Shown: in pieces, positions 1 to 8,490 of the stretch | How the letters are laid out: every line of letters begins with the position of its first letter | Position numbering within the stretch: position 1 is the first letter of the stretch | Assembly: GCA_022180565.1 (NCBI GenBank) | Contig: BQML01000009.1 | Location: forward strand, 1-64,000 | DNA length: 64,000 nt | Direction: 5' to 3' | Source of the DNA: Bacteroidia bacterium | GTDB lineage: Bacteria; Bacteroidota; Ignavibacteria; UBA10030 | Position numbers and translations under genes: made by a program | Notes under the pieces: generated by a model | What the model was told of the DNA's origin: nothing | Database searches by the model: none | The model's input: the letters and a program-made list of their open reading frames with translations, nothing else

Positions 1-68
1 CTTCGCTCACTGAAATGAGGTTTTAGGTTCGCTCCGGCGTTGCGTTGTTTTGCCCGACGTTATACGTC
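1..68 (+). other. attC-like recombination site, right half (cut by window edge)
   Basis: The stretch GTTGCGTTGTTTTGCCCGAC followed by the core CGTTATAC at about 58-65 has the layout of the right end of the other attC sites in this window: a palindrome arm, then a GTTRRRY-type crossover core. The left arm would lie before base 1. It is the first sign that the window opens inside an integron cassette array. The call rests on similarity to the complete sites at 639-808 and 1485-1635. Confidence 0.6.
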
Positions 69-638
69 ATGGCCGCCCCATCGAAAATGAATGAGGGTGT
101 GATGATAAAGCTCCTATGCTTCCGGTGTACCGCAGATGGTGAAGGTCTTCACCGCCTATGAGCGCACGGTCGGGGTGTGGCGGTCGTCAGCAGGCCTGTG
201 AGAAGTGCCGTGAAATCTTCACGTACATTCTGTTCCATCGGCTGCACTGCAAAATGTTATGATGAATCGAGATCGGTACAGGTCTACGACCATCAACATA
301 CCATTGGTTGGACGGTGCACGTCAAGAAACATTTTTTGAGGATTGATGAATTGAGGATGTGCAGTGCAGTCTATAGGCAGTCTCTTTCCCCCACCGTGCG
401 CCTCCCTGCTTGGGTTGTGGCGCACGAGCGGTGAAGTGGTTGGGAACAGTAACGTAGCCATCAAGGCCACAGGCATCAGCCGGCGGCACTCTTTCCGCAC
501 GTGCGCTTTGCCTGGTGAAGGCAGGCCAGGTTCGGTTGGTCGTGCCGTGAACGTCGTCGCAATCATCAACGGCGGTGCAGCCTTCACGCCTCTGATGCAC
601 AGAAAGAAAACGTGGGGGACACTACAGGGGCGGCCACG
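69..638. other. Cassette body with no recognised gene
   Basis: This 570-base stretch lies between two attC-like sites, so it is probably one gene cassette. Short open frames exist on both strands (85 residues at 177-434 plus, 105 residues at 364-681 plus, 169 residues at 219-728 minus). None has a recognisable motif, signal peptide or convincing start, and the frame at 364-681 and the minus frame run into the next attC. It may be a gene-less cassette or carry an unknown product. Confidence 0.45.
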
Positions 639-808
639 AACGCATAACAACACAAACCACGACGCTCGTTCAGTTGCATAGACTAAAGGTGATACCGATA
701 TTGCACAAACAAAAAGTACTCGCTCCACCCCGCACCGGAACGAGGAGGAAAATGAATCATTCGCTATTGCCGGTGCGGGGCGGCGTGGTTTGTGCAGACG
801 TTATACGT
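639..808 (+). other. attC-like recombination site (complete)
   Basis: The left end reads CGCATAACAACACAAACCAC at 641-660, with an R''-type TAAC core. The right end reads GGCGTGGTTTGTGCAGACG followed by CGTTATAC at about 799-806. The arms CACAAACCACGACGC and GGCGTGGTTTGTG are inverted repeats. The centre (about 110 bases) holds a second imperfect palindrome, CCCCGCACCGG against CCGGTGCGGGG. This matches the imperfect-palindrome structure of integron attC sites and marks the end of the first cassette. Confidence 0.75.
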
Positions 809-953
809 CATTGGGCTGCTGCGGTATTGTACTTAGCAAGGGAAGTGAATTTGAGAAAAGATCCGACGACAAAGCAGTTTGCGGTGCGAGCCGGCTGAGG
901 TTGCTTTCTTCACGAATGTCATCAACTGCAACATCAATCGAGTCAAATAGCCA

Positions 954-1394
954 ATGGACCAAATAATTCTTGATCTCCAACCCGAGCCGACTCCAAAGAT
1001 GAGACTTCTTCAACGAATTCTCTTCGCCGTAATCGGAGTGGTAAACGTCTTTCAAGGTATCGTGCAAGAGGGCAATTTCCGTTACGTCAACTTGTTTTTC
1101 GGTATCATTGCTATTGTTTTTGTCCTCTCTTATCGTCGTTCCTATCCACCGAAAGTATTCATCTTTGACGACGATGGATTCCAAGGCCCAATCGGTAGGC
1201 CTGACAACGCTCGATTCCGGTGGACCGACATCTCTCACATCGAAACAAATGCGTTCACGTTGAAGCTGTTCACCAAGAGCGGCATAGAACGTCAGATCCA
1301 TCTGGGCAACATTACGTTTCAGCAACACAAACACATTAAGCCCAGGATTCTGGAACTCGCAAAGTCAAAGGGCGTCGACATACGAACTTCCTAG
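954..1394 (+). CDS. Cassette-borne small membrane protein, bPH-like
   Basis: This encodes 146 residues. Two hydrophobic segments lie at about residues 22-40 and 46-60. A soluble part with alternating beta-type hydrophobicity follows (KVFIFDDDGFQGP, then RFRWTDISHIET, then FTLKLFTKSG). That arrangement resembles bacterial PH-like membrane proteins, where a short membrane hairpin precedes a pleckstrin-like fold, but I recognise no exact family. The gene is the only one between two complete attC sites (639-808 and 1485-1635), so it is a single-gene cassette in normal orientation. A minus-strand frame over the same bases extends into the attC and was rejected. Function unknown. Confidence 0.7.
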   Translation: MDQIILDLQPEPTPKMRLLQRILFAVIGVVNVFQGIVQEGNFRYVNLFFGIIAIVFVLSYRRSYPPKVFIFDDDGFQGPIGRPDNARFRWTDISHIETNAFTLKLFTKSGIERQIHLGNITFQQHKHIKPRILELAKSKGVDIRTS

Positions 1395-1484
1395 ATCAGT
1401 CGCTCAATATCGTTGTGTGCTTGAGATCGCACCGCACACTATGGAGAACAACTCACAACCGAAAGTGGTATAACACGCAGCGCA

Positions 1485-1635
1485 ACGAACGTATAACAAG
1501 CAAAACACCGACGCTCCCTTTGTTGATATGGCTGAGTTGAAGCGCAGAAGAGAGATAGTTGTGGTCGCTCAACCCGCCTCCATTCCACTTCGTTCCATTT
1601 CGGCGGGCTGCGGTGTTTTGCTAAACGTTATGTGC
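1485..1635 (+). other. attC-like recombination site (complete)
   Basis: The left core TATAACAAGC (1492-1501) and arm CAAAACACCGACGC pair with the right arm GCGGTGTTTTGCTAAACG and core CGTTATG at about 1626-1632. The central ~90 bases contain further short inverted repeats. The right half (TCGCTCAACCCGCC through TTTTGCTAAACGTTA) is almost identical to the site at 3253-3399. Such close similarity between sites of different cassettes is a mark of sedentary chromosomal integrons. Confidence 0.8.
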
Positions 1636-1681
1636 AACGCTGCCGAACAAGAAGTTCCAAATTCATATTCAGCAATCTGGG

Positions 1682-2695
1682 TTGATTACTAAATTCTCAT
1701 TTCACATTTTTTGCCGGTTTCTCCTCATCCTTTTAATTGCCTTTGGTTGCAAAGACAACGGGCCAATCAATGGTGGCAAACCGCCCTGTCCACCGTTTGA
1801 AATCGTTCCGGAGTCCCCGTACGACAGCCCGATCTGGCATCCGAGCGGAGCCTTCATTGGATTCAATCATACACCGTTGAGGAAGATTGAGTATCCGTAC
1901 GGTGAACATTGTTTGGGGGTTCAATACTTTACTGGAGATTCGGCAGGGTTTTGGCTAATCAATGCCGACGGAACGAACAAACGGAGAATCTTTCCCTATA
2001 AACTCCAATCGCCGGCTTGGTCGCCGGATGGCAATTGGATTGCCTTCGTCGTGCATATAGGTTCCGAGGCTCATATTTTTAAGATGCGTTTTACAGGAAC
2101 AACATTTGACACAACTTCCTTGGTGCAACTCACCACCGAAGGCCGCAACTTCTTCCCCGCCTGGAGCCCTGACGGTCAGTGGATTGCGTATGATAGGTCT
2201 CTTCCAGATTCGACTGGCCCCGCAGGAATTTGGATAATGAGATATGACGGCACTATGAAGCGTGCTTTGTTTGGCGGAGCTTTTCCTGCCTGGCATCCGA
2301 ATGGAAACGTTCTTCTCGGAGTCATTGGAACGAGCCCAACAAGCGTTTGGACACGATTCGTTCGGTATGATGTGAGTTTGCGAAAATCGGTCGACACTCT
2401 GTCAGCGATAATGGGTAACGACAACCGCTATCCTCGCTACTCGCCGGATGGGACCGAGATCATGTTTTGGTCCAATGGCAATCTCTGGATGATGGACTCA
2501 ACAGGAACAAATCTGCGCCAACTCACAACACACAGTGTGGATGTGAGTTTTGGCTTACCCTTTAGCTGGTCCCCCGATGGAAATAAGATTGTTTACACCC
2601 GCTACCGGCCAGATGAGTGGACTATGGACAACGGGGTTCTCTGGCTGCTTGATCGTAACACAGGCGCAGCATCTCAATTTACTTTTAATCCTTGA
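1682..2695 (+). CDS. TolB-like beta-propeller lipoprotein (cassette gene)
   Basis: This encodes 337 residues. The N-terminus is a lipoprotein signal with a lipobox ending at Cys23 (LIAFGC). The mature part carries several WD40-like/PD40 blades with the signature PxWSPDGxxIAF (for example SPAWSPDGNWIAFVV and FPAWSPDGQWIAYD), as in TolB and the propeller domain of S9 peptidases. No peptidase domain follows, so it is probably a binding or scaffold protein held in the envelope. The only start consistent with the signal peptide is TTG at 1682. It lies 47 bases after an attC core and is the first gene of its cassette. Confidence 0.8.
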   Translation: MITKFSFHIFCRFLLILLIAFGCKDNGPINGGKPPCPPFEIVPESPYDSPIWHPSGAFIGFNHTPLRKIEYPYGEHCLGVQYFTGDSAGFWLINADGTNKRRIFPYKLQSPAWSPDGNWIAFVVHIGSEAHIFKMRFTGTTFDTTSLVQLTTEGRNFFPAWSPDGQWIAYDRSLPDSTGPAGIWIMRYDGTMKRALFGGAFPAWHPNGNVLLGVIGTSPTSVWTRFVRYDVSLRKSVDTLSAIMGNDNRYPRYSPDGTEIMFWSNGNLWMMDSTGTNLRQLTTHSVDVSFGLPFSWSPDGNKIVYTRYRPDEWTMDNGVLWLLDRNTGAASQFTFNP

Positions 2696-2811
2696 TCGCA
2701 AAAGGATCATTGAGCCAAAAGGCTGGTGGTTTCATATGAGAGAGTGACCATGAGGCAGAAAAAATAAGCCCTCGCGTTCATCCCTTCAAAACTGATGAAC
2801 CAAAAGAATGA

Positions 2812-3234
2812 CTCCGCCAAGAGACATTACTTATTGTCCCGGCCTTCCGGGAGCGAAGGCTTGAGGGTAAGACTGTCAAAGCAATTTCCCTATTCAACAA
2901 CTTTCTCGAAGAGTATCGCAAGATCGGGAAATTCAAGCTACACCCAGTCAAAACAAGAATTGCTCTATTGACGAAGATGCGATTCTGTTCAGTAAACAAG
3001 CTTGGCCACGATTTCATTGACGTACACTTCGTTCTAACACATCCATACACGAACAGTGCTTGTTTCTACAAAATCGACAATCTGGCGGACCGATTCTTTG
3101 TCCATCATTTGAGAATTCATCGCCAAGCCGATCTTACTCCCGAGGTCAAGAAGTTCATGAGACTTGCATATGATGTTGGCAACAGACAACACGTAAATCC
3201 GAAGAAGGGCTCGAAGCCTTCAGCACAGAGGTAA
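2812..3234 (+). pseudogene. DUF5655-domain gene lacking its 5' end
   Basis: The frame from just after the TGA at 2809-2811 to 3234 reads as the DUF5655 family: EGKTVKAISLFNNFLEEY, then HPVKTRIALLTKMRF, then FFVHHLRIHRQADLTPEVKK and a C-terminal LAYDVGNR. The domain's C-terminal three quarters is intact, but there is no ATG, GTG or TTG before residue ~52 and an in-frame stop sits just upstream. The first canonical start is ATG 2968, which would cut the domain in half. A different frame opens at ATG 2795, suggesting an old frameshift near the 5' end. The family occurs beside restriction systems and in mobile regions; its role is not established. Confidence 0.6.
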
Positions 3235-3252
3235 TCTCCTGGCACGGCGCAA

Positions 3253-3399
3253 CGAACGCATAACAAGCAAAACACCGACGCTCCCTTTGTTGATAGGCTT
3301 TGGTTGACGCTATGGAAAGAAATAGTTGTAGTCGCTCAACCCGCCTCCATTCCACTTCGTTCCATTTCGGCGGGCTGCGGTGTTTTGCTAAACGTTAGC
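3253..3399 (+). other. attC-like recombination site (complete)
   Basis: The left end CGCATAACAAGCAAAACACC (3258-3277) pairs with the right arm GGTGTTTTGCTAAACG. The core CGTTAGC lies at about 3393-3399. The first ~40 and the last ~75 bases are nearly identical to the site at 1485-1635, and only the central ~35 bases differ. This site closes the TolB-like/DUF5655 cassette. Confidence 0.8.
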
Positions 3400-3438
3400 T
3401 GCAACCGCCGCCTGCAATTGCGAATTGTTCAGTGATTC

Positions 3439-3957
3439 ATGAAACAATCGGCACGCACGATAATTCCGAAAGAACGAATCGAAGGCCGCATCTACCTCCT
3501 CCGGGGAGAGAAAGTTATGCTTTCGACTGACCTTGCCAAGCTCTATCAGGTGGCTCCACGCGTATTGATCCAAGCAGTTAAACGCAATGCCGACCGTTTT
3601 CCGGAGGACTTCATGTTTCAACTCACCCTTGATGAGTTCCAGAACTTGAAATCACAAATTGTGACTTCAAGTTGGGGTGGTCTCCGGCGAGCAACCCCCT
3701 ATGCTTTCACCGAGCAAGGTGTTGCTATGCTCTCAAGTGTACTCAGGAGTAAGCGGGCCGTCAAGGTCAACGTGGAAATCATGCGGGCTTTCGTTCGACT
3801 TCGACGCATGCTCGCCACACATGAGGATCTGGCCCGAAAACTGACTGCGTTAGAAAGAAAATACGATGCTCAGTTCAAGGTGGTATTTGATGCAATTCGA
3901 GAACTCATGAAACCGCCGGAGCCACCAAAGCGACAAATCGGCTTCAGACATGACTAA
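3439..3957 (+). CDS. ORF6N-domain protein (cassette gene)
   Basis: This encodes 172 residues. Residues about 10-100 match the ORF6N domain, found in phage antirepressor-like and plasmid proteins: [20 protein letters not shown], then LAKLYQV, then [11 protein letters not shown] and [18 protein letters not shown] basic helical region and a coiled-coil-like tail (residues ~120-155) follow. ORF6N proteins are believed to bind DNA, but the target is unknown. The gene is alone between two complete attC sites. A decayed relative with the same flanking attC type lies at 9710-9910. Confidence 0.88.
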   Translation: MKQSARTIIPKERIEGRIYLLRGEKVMLSTDLAKLYQVAPRVLIQAVKRNADRFPEDFMFQLTLDEFQNLKSQIVTSSWGGLRRATPYAFTEQGVAMLSSVLRSKRAVKVNVEIMRAFVRLRRMLATHEDLARKLTALERKYDAQFKVVFDAIRELMKPPEPPKRQIGFRHD

Positions 3958-3967
3958 GAACGGCGGC

Positions 3968-4135
3968 TGCAGCTAACACGCCGCCCTACGACGTTCGCTT
4001 TCTGTAAAAGCGACTATGAAACAAGAATGCCTCAATCAAAAGAACTCACTCAACCCCGCTTACCGCAGTTGGCGACAAAATTATCATTGCGGTAGGCGTC
4101 AAGCGATGCTGCGCAGTGCGGCGAGACGTTATGTG
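3968..4135 (+). other. attC-like recombination site (complete)
   Basis: The left end GCTAACACGCCGCCCTACGAC (from 3972) pairs with the right arm GTGCGGCGAGACG. The core CGTTATG lies at about 4127-4133. The central ~110 bases hold another inverted pair (CCCCGCTTACCGC against GCGGTAGGCG). An open frame at 4016-4294 runs through this site and is not a gene. The left half resembles the partial site at 9909-9990. Confidence 0.75.
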
Positions 4136-4168
4136 AAAATGCGCCGCACCGAGGTTTGGTCAGATGGG

Positions 4169-4474
4169 CTAAATCAGGTGATTCAGATTTCTCGAGCCGT
4201 GAACTACTCGATGGATTTCAATCGTGTGCCCACGGATGATGTAGAAAGCAAGGGAGGATTCAACAATCAAGACGCGGTAACCGTATTCTCGTAGTTTCGG
4301 ATGGCGAGGCGTACGGCCTAAGAGAGGATGTTGCTCAAGAAGTCCGATCCGTTTGTCGAACTTCTCGACGAAGGACAACGCTCGTTTTGGACTATCCTTT
4401 GCAATGTAGTCAGAGATTTCGAGCAGGTCGCTTTGCGCAACGGGAAGATACCGGAGCGTATGCTTAGTGGGCAT
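4169..4474 (-). CDS. RelE/ParE-family toxin (cassette gene, reverse orientation)
   Basis: This encodes 101 residues with the RelE/ParE plan: an N-terminal beta strand (LRYLPVAQSDLLEISDYIA), two helices with SPKRALSFVEKFDKRI, the LLGRTPRHPKLREYGYRVL block, and C-terminal strands ending IEIHRVVHGSRN. The family's toxins act on translation (RelE) or gyrase (ParE); sequence reading alone does not decide which. Its ATG overlaps the stop of the upstream antitoxin frame by 11 bases, typical of type II toxin-antitoxin operons. It is the only intact cassette gene on the minus strand. Confidence 0.85.
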   Translation of the reverse strand: MPTKHTLRYLPVAQSDLLEISDYIAKDSPKRALSFVEKFDKRIGLLEQHPLLGRTPRHPKLREYGYRVLIVESSLAFYIIRGHTIEIHRVVHGSRNLNHLI

Positions 4475-4754
4475 GAATTCGGCGGCGGAGTTTGGCCATC
4501 ATCTGTTTGTGCGTGATGCCCTTCTTCCCTGTTGCCGATTGAGCTTGAGCAACTCCAAGCTTCTCAAACAGTTCGACTTGAGCTTTCAGTCGTTCGTAAT
4601 GGTCAATGCTCATCACAACAAGATCACCTTCGCCATTGGTGGTCAGATACACCGGTTCATCCTGCTCATGGCAAATAGTCGCAATCTCTCGATGCTGTGC
4701 GGCGCCATAACAGCAGCAACAACGGCGCTCTCCGCCTTCGGCGGATCGCTCCAT
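4464..4754 (-). pseudogene. Phd/YefM-type antitoxin with 5' end replaced by attC sequence
   Basis: From the codon for Arg at about 4688 downward the frame is a clear Phd/YefM antitoxin: EIATICHEQDEPVYLTTNGE, then GDLVVMSIDHYERLK, then a toxin-binding tail ending KLRRRIHAH. The usual N-terminal PISDLRNK segment, which makes the DNA-binding fold, is missing. Upstream the frame reads through an attC-like left end (CCATAACAGCAGCAACAACG on the plus strand), giving a cysteine-rich, non-family N-terminus. If translated from ATG 4754 it would be a chimera that can still bind toxin but probably not its operator. It may instead be a dead gene. Confidence 0.6.
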
Positions 4755-4805
4755 TGCTCTTGCCGCGGGTCCCGAAGGGATTGGTTTGCGGCTTCGGGCG
4801 CGTGA
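4703..4805 (+). other. Partial attC-like site (left half)
   Basis: GCCATAACAGCAGCAACAACG followed by GCGCTC matches the left end of the site at 6780-6957 (ACATAACACGGCAACAACGG CGCTC). Both also share TTGGTTTGCGGCTTC further in. No matching right arm with a GTTRRRY core is found before the next gene at 4949, so this looks like a half-site left by a deletion or cassette fusion. Confidence 0.5.
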
Positions 4806-4948
4806 GAATGATCGTTCATAGCGCCCTTAAGCAAAGATTCATTTTGATAAGTGGTCTTGCGGCACTTCAAAAAGACCACAACGAAAATCCAGTTTTGTCT
4901 GAAACTCTCTAAACAATAGTCTGGCGACCCAACAGTGGTCATGCTAAA

Positions 4949-5902
4949 ATGAAAACCCTTCTTCTGTTAGTATTAATCCAGCTTCCCATCCCTGTACTCC
5001 ACGCACAAGCGCCGCTGTTCGATTCCCATCAACATCTCTTCAGTCCGGCAGCGGCTGCACTGGTCACAGGAAATCCGCAATCGCGGGGAATTACCGGTGC
5101 AGATATAGTTGCGCTGCTTGACTCGGCCGGGATTCGTCACGCGCTCATACTCTCGGTGGCATACACGTGGGGAAAGGCTAGCCGGGCACAGGTCGAAGAT
5201 GAATACGACCACGTTAAGGCGGAAAACGACTGGACAGCACAGCAGGTAGCTCAGTATCCAATTCGATTGCGAGCATTCTGCAGCTTCAATCCATTAAAGC
5301 CGTACGCTCTTACGGAGCTCAAACGGTGCAGCACAGACCCGCAACTGCACTTCGGATTGAAGCTTCATTTCGGCAATTCCGACGTTGATTTAGACAACCC
5401 TCACCATGTTGAGCAAGTCCGGAAAGTGCTTCGCGCTGCCAACGATTTTCGCATGGCGATTGTTGTCCACTTGCGCACATCGTTCGATATGAAACGAAAA
5501 TACGGTGCACCACAGGCTCGTGTTTTTCTCAACGAGCTGTTGTCGGCCGCACCCGATGTGCCAGTCCAAATCGCGCACCTTGCCGGTGCCGGCGGATACA
5601 GTTCGGAAACGGATTCCGCTCTGGCCGTCTTTGCCGACGCGCTGGCGATACACGATTCCCGCATGAAGAACGTCTGGTTTGATGTGACGACCGTCGTTCG
5701 TCCCGGCATGTCGGAGGATATGTTGAAGCTCGTCGCGTTCCGGATCCGACAGTTGGGCGTCAAGCGCGTGTTGTACGGGTCAGATGCGGCAACGGATACT
5801 CTTGCCTACCCACGCGAAGGCTGGCAAATGTTTCGCACACTGCCGCTGACAGAGGAAGAATTCCGCACAATCGCGAATAACGCCCCGGACTACTTGCGGT
5901 GA
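4949..5902 (+). CDS. Secreted amidohydrolase-2 family protein (cassette gene)
   Basis: This encodes 317 residues. A cleavable signal peptide lies at residues 1-20 (LLLLVLIQLPIPVLHAQA). The metal-dependent hydrolase motif DSHQHLF follows at residues ~24-30. Later metal or substrate positions are visible in GLKLHFGNSDVDLDNP, AIVVHLRTSF, VQIAHLAGAGG and VLYGSDAATDT. This is the PF04909-type TIM-barrel layout (hydrolase or decarboxylase). The substrate cannot be inferred. The gene lies between two incomplete attC sites, so it was probably delivered as a cassette that can no longer be excised cleanly. Confidence 0.8.
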   Translation: MKTLLLLVLIQLPIPVLHAQAPLFDSHQHLFSPAAAALVTGNPQSRGITGADIVALLDSAGIRHALILSVAYTWGKASRAQVEDEYDHVKAENDWTAQQVAQYPIRLRAFCSFNPLKPYALTELKRCSTDPQLHFGLKLHFGNSDVDLDNPHHVEQVRKVLRAANDFRMAIVVHLRTSFDMKRKYGAPQARVFLNELLSAAPDVPVQIAHLAGAGGYSSETDSALAVFADALAIHDSRMKNVWFDVTTVVRPGMSEDMLKLVAFRIRQLGVKRVLYGSDAATDTLAYPREGWQMFRTLPLTEEEFRTIANNAPDYLR

Positions 5903-5969
5903 AGAACGCACAAAGTATTCTAGCATTTTACTTCTTTCCTGCCGCAAGACGGTTTATAGTTGAACTTTA

Positions 5970-6110
5970 CCTGCGTATAACACGGCAAACAACGACACTC
6001 GCTCATTTGAAAAGGCGATGTTAAAGCTTGGTGAAAAAATTCCCTGTGCTCGTTCCACCGTTTTGCTCACAGTTCGCAAAACCGCTGCAAATGGAGGCAC
6101 GCTTCATTTT
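5970..6110 (+). other. Partial attC-like site (left half)
   Basis: CGTATAACACGGCAAACAAC and GACACTCGCTCATTT match the left end of the site at 8316-8455 (GACACGGCAAACAACGACAC TCGCCCATTT). Similarity continues through AAGCTTGGTGA and TGCTCGTTCCA. A right arm with a crossover core is missing. The rest of the interval 5903-6121 holds no gene. Confidence 0.55.
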
Positions 6111-6121
6111 CTTACAACCGT

Positions 6122-6753
6122 ATGCACCACAAAATGCAAATATTGTTTTTCCTGACTTCTACCTCGGTATTGTTTGCTCAACAGTCTCAAATCCATGTTG
6201 AAGTTACAAGTGCTGTGGACACTTCTAATTCTCGCATTTCTCAAATCGTCCAACTGTGGGAGAATTATCTAAACTCAAACCCCGACAGCGCTTACATCAA
6301 CCCTTACTGGTCTGAATCAGAACAGCGTCGTTACAATCCAGTCGATCTTGTCGCTCACACTTGGTGGAGTCCGAGTTTCTATTCATTCTTGAATCGACTG
6401 AAAGCAAAAGTCCTTAGCGTTTCCGAAGTTGGAGACTCATCCATCTTACGCACGAGAGTGGCGTAACCTTCCAAGAAGTCATAATGGCTGTTCAAGCTGG
6501 GAATTCGTGATTTATTGTCATACAAGTAACATTCAAAGGGGTTGATCCCTTCGTGCCTGGTCAATATTTTATCGGTGGACTCCTTTGCAAGATGGCAGAA
6601 GACAAGGGCGGCTTGTCTCTCATTCGCAAACTAATGATTTACGGGCCAAACGATGAGGACCTCTATCGAGCAATCCACGATGTGTTAGGGGTGAATAAAG
6701 AGAACGTCAACAACTTTCTTCGTAAAAAACTTGTAGAGTATGCCACAAAATGA
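6122..6753 (+). pseudogene. Broken gene for a secreted peptidase-like protein
   Basis: Two frames appear to be parts of one gene. The first (6122-6466, 114 residues) has a signal peptide (ILFFLTSTSVLFAQQ) and ISQIVQLWENYLNSNPDSAY. The second (about 6511-6753) reads YFIGGLLCKMAEDKGGLSLI then a C-terminus ending NFLRKKLVEYATK. That C-terminus resembles the end of peptidase-MA-like or gluzincin proteins of Bacteroidota. The HExxH catalytic centre expected between them is absent, and stops occur around 6464 and 6508. I infer an internal deletion plus frameshift. The family assignment is tentative. Confidence 0.5.
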
Positions 6754-6779
6754 AGTACAAAAGATGCGTGCCGCCACTT

Positions 6780-6957
6780 CACATAACACGGCAACAACGG
6801 CGCTCCATCATTTGGGACGAATTAAAGATGTTTGCTCAACGGTTTTGCTCACAATTTGGTTTGCGGCTTCCGCCGTGAGAAAAATCAGTTCTTGACCCGC
6901 CATCGGAAAAGGCGACTTCGCGGACACGTAGCGGCGTTCCGTGAACCTTTATGTGAA
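6780..6957 (+). other. attC-like site (degenerate right end)
   Basis: The left end is ACATAACACGGCAACAACGG from about 6781. A right end may be GTAGCGGCGTTCCGTGAACC then TTTATGTG at about 6930-6957, where the core is CTTTATG instead of CGTTATG. The arms AACACGGCAACAACGGCGC and AGCGGCGTTCCGTG are only partly complementary. The site separates the broken peptidase from the porin pseudogene. Confidence 0.5.
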
Positions 6958-6983
6958 ATTGTTTATCCAATATATGGTATGGT

Positions 6984-8286
6984 ATGACATCACCTGCTCA
7001 CCGTTGGACTTTCGCCATAATTTTCGCGCGTATTGTGTTTCTCTCCGTATTCATCACGCCACCGCTCTTCGGACAAGAGATCGATACGGTTCGAATTCTC
7101 CGATTGATTCACTTGGAACATCAGCTTGACTCGTTGCGCCAGCAGCTTCGCGTAGTTGATGGGGATCTGCAAGGTGTGAAGCAACGCTTGGCGGAAGGAG
7201 TCGACCTCAACGAATTGCTTGCTGCTCTATCCGGAGAAGAGGTCGACGTACCAGAGGATCAGCGGTCGAAAAGGAAACGGATTGACGCATTGCTCAAAGC
7301 GATCACAGCTCGTCCCGGACAACTGCGATTTAACGGCGGTGCGACCACGATCTTTCAATGGCATCCCGGCGCTTCGAACCGATTCGCCACCGCCACGGGG
7401 TCTGTTAATATCTTCGCACACACAAGCGTGGGTGCATCGACATTACTCTTTTTCGACTTCGAGGCGATTGGAGGCAACGGACCCAATCAGCATATTCCAA
7501 CGTTCACGTCTATCAATGGCGATGCCCAGTCCACTCAGGACAACGATGGTTTTGATCATTTGCTGGTCAACGAGGCATGGCTTGAATTCTCTCTCTGGAA
7601 CGACAACGTCACGGCAACGGTTGGAAAGATTGATCTGACAAACTATTTCGACAACAACAGCCTCGCGAATGATGAAACATCGCAATTCATCAGCGCCGCA
7701 TTCGTCAATAGCGCAGCACTCCCCGCCCCCGGCAGCACTCCAGGTATCAGGATCCGCTTGTCGATGTTCTCACGTCTCTATATTCAATTAGGCATCTCGA
7801 AGGTTGACAATTCGGGCAATGATATTCTGGCTGGGCTTATGAAAATCGGGGGCGCAGGATTCAAGTTGTTTCCGGAAAGTCAGAATGAAGCTAATTTGCG
7901 CGTGTACGGCTACCTTCATCCGTCGAACAATGGAGGCGGCTATGGCGTGAGTTTTGACCAGAATGTCGTGGTCGGGGTTTCGATCTTCTCAAGATGGAAT
8001 CGTAATGGATCAAACCTCGCCACTTGGTACCCAATTCGAGAAGCATGGAGCGCAGGCACGCGGTGGGTGACGAGTTGTGCCGGCCGGAAATGTGTTCTTT
8101 CTGCCGCCTATGGCCAATCGTCCGTCGAACAGGCTTCTCTTGCATGAGCAGACTTTTGAAACGTACTTCAGGTATCATCTTAACAAATGGACACTCATGT
8201 CTGCCCATTTCCAACATGTTCGCAACGCACACGGACAGCCGATCGATTTTTCATTGATAGGCTTCAGGTGTCAATTCAATTTCTAG
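6984..8286 (+). pseudogene. OprB-like carbohydrate porin with C-terminal frameshift
   Basis: The first frame (6984-8147) has a signal peptide (FLSVFITPPLFGQ), a coiled-coil-like stretch at residues ~36-70 (LIHLEHQLDSLRQQLRVVDG), then a porin beta-barrel (DHLLVNEAWLEFSL, VTATVGKIDLTNYFD, LRVYGYLHPS). The family's C-terminal strands lie in another frame that ends at 8286 (ETYFRYHLNKWTLMSAHFQ, then GFRCQFNF with the terminal Phe used for outer-membrane insertion). The shift lies at about 8125-8146. A second disturbance at about 8055-8075 scrambles the preceding strand. OprB-type porins let sugars through the outer membrane. This copy should be inactive unless the frameshift is a sequencing error. 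Confidence 0.7.
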
Positions 8287-8315
8287 AGCAAGGGAAGGAA
8301 AATGGAAATAACCCT

Positions 8316-8455
8316 AGCCTGACACGGCAAACAACGACACTCGCCCATTTCATATGGCCCTGTTCAAGCTTTATGAGGAATTGGTTATGCTCGTTCCATC
8401 CCTTCCGGGACACGAAAGCCGTACGGGACGCATTGTTTGCCGTGACGTTCTGTGC
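8316..8455 (+). other. attC-like recombination site (near-complete)
   Basis: The left arm GACACGGCAAACAACG (from ~8320) and right arm CATTGTTTGCCGTGACG are close inverted repeats. The crossover core is CGTTCTG at about 8446-8452, one base off the usual CGTTATG. The outer left end lacks the TAAC core (GCCTGACAC instead). The site separates the porin remnant from the T9SS cargo gene. Confidence 0.65.
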
Positions 8456-8490
8456 CGTTGCCCTTAACCAATTCAGGAAAGGAGACCGCA

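Noticed and set aside
801-1334. Minus-strand 177-residue frame over the bPH-like gene
   Set aside because: Runs into the attC core at 799-806; the plus-strand gene has membrane segments and correct cassette orientation.
4016-4294. Plus-strand 92-residue frame
   Set aside because: Crosses the attC site at 3968-4135 and the end of the toxin gene; no coding features.
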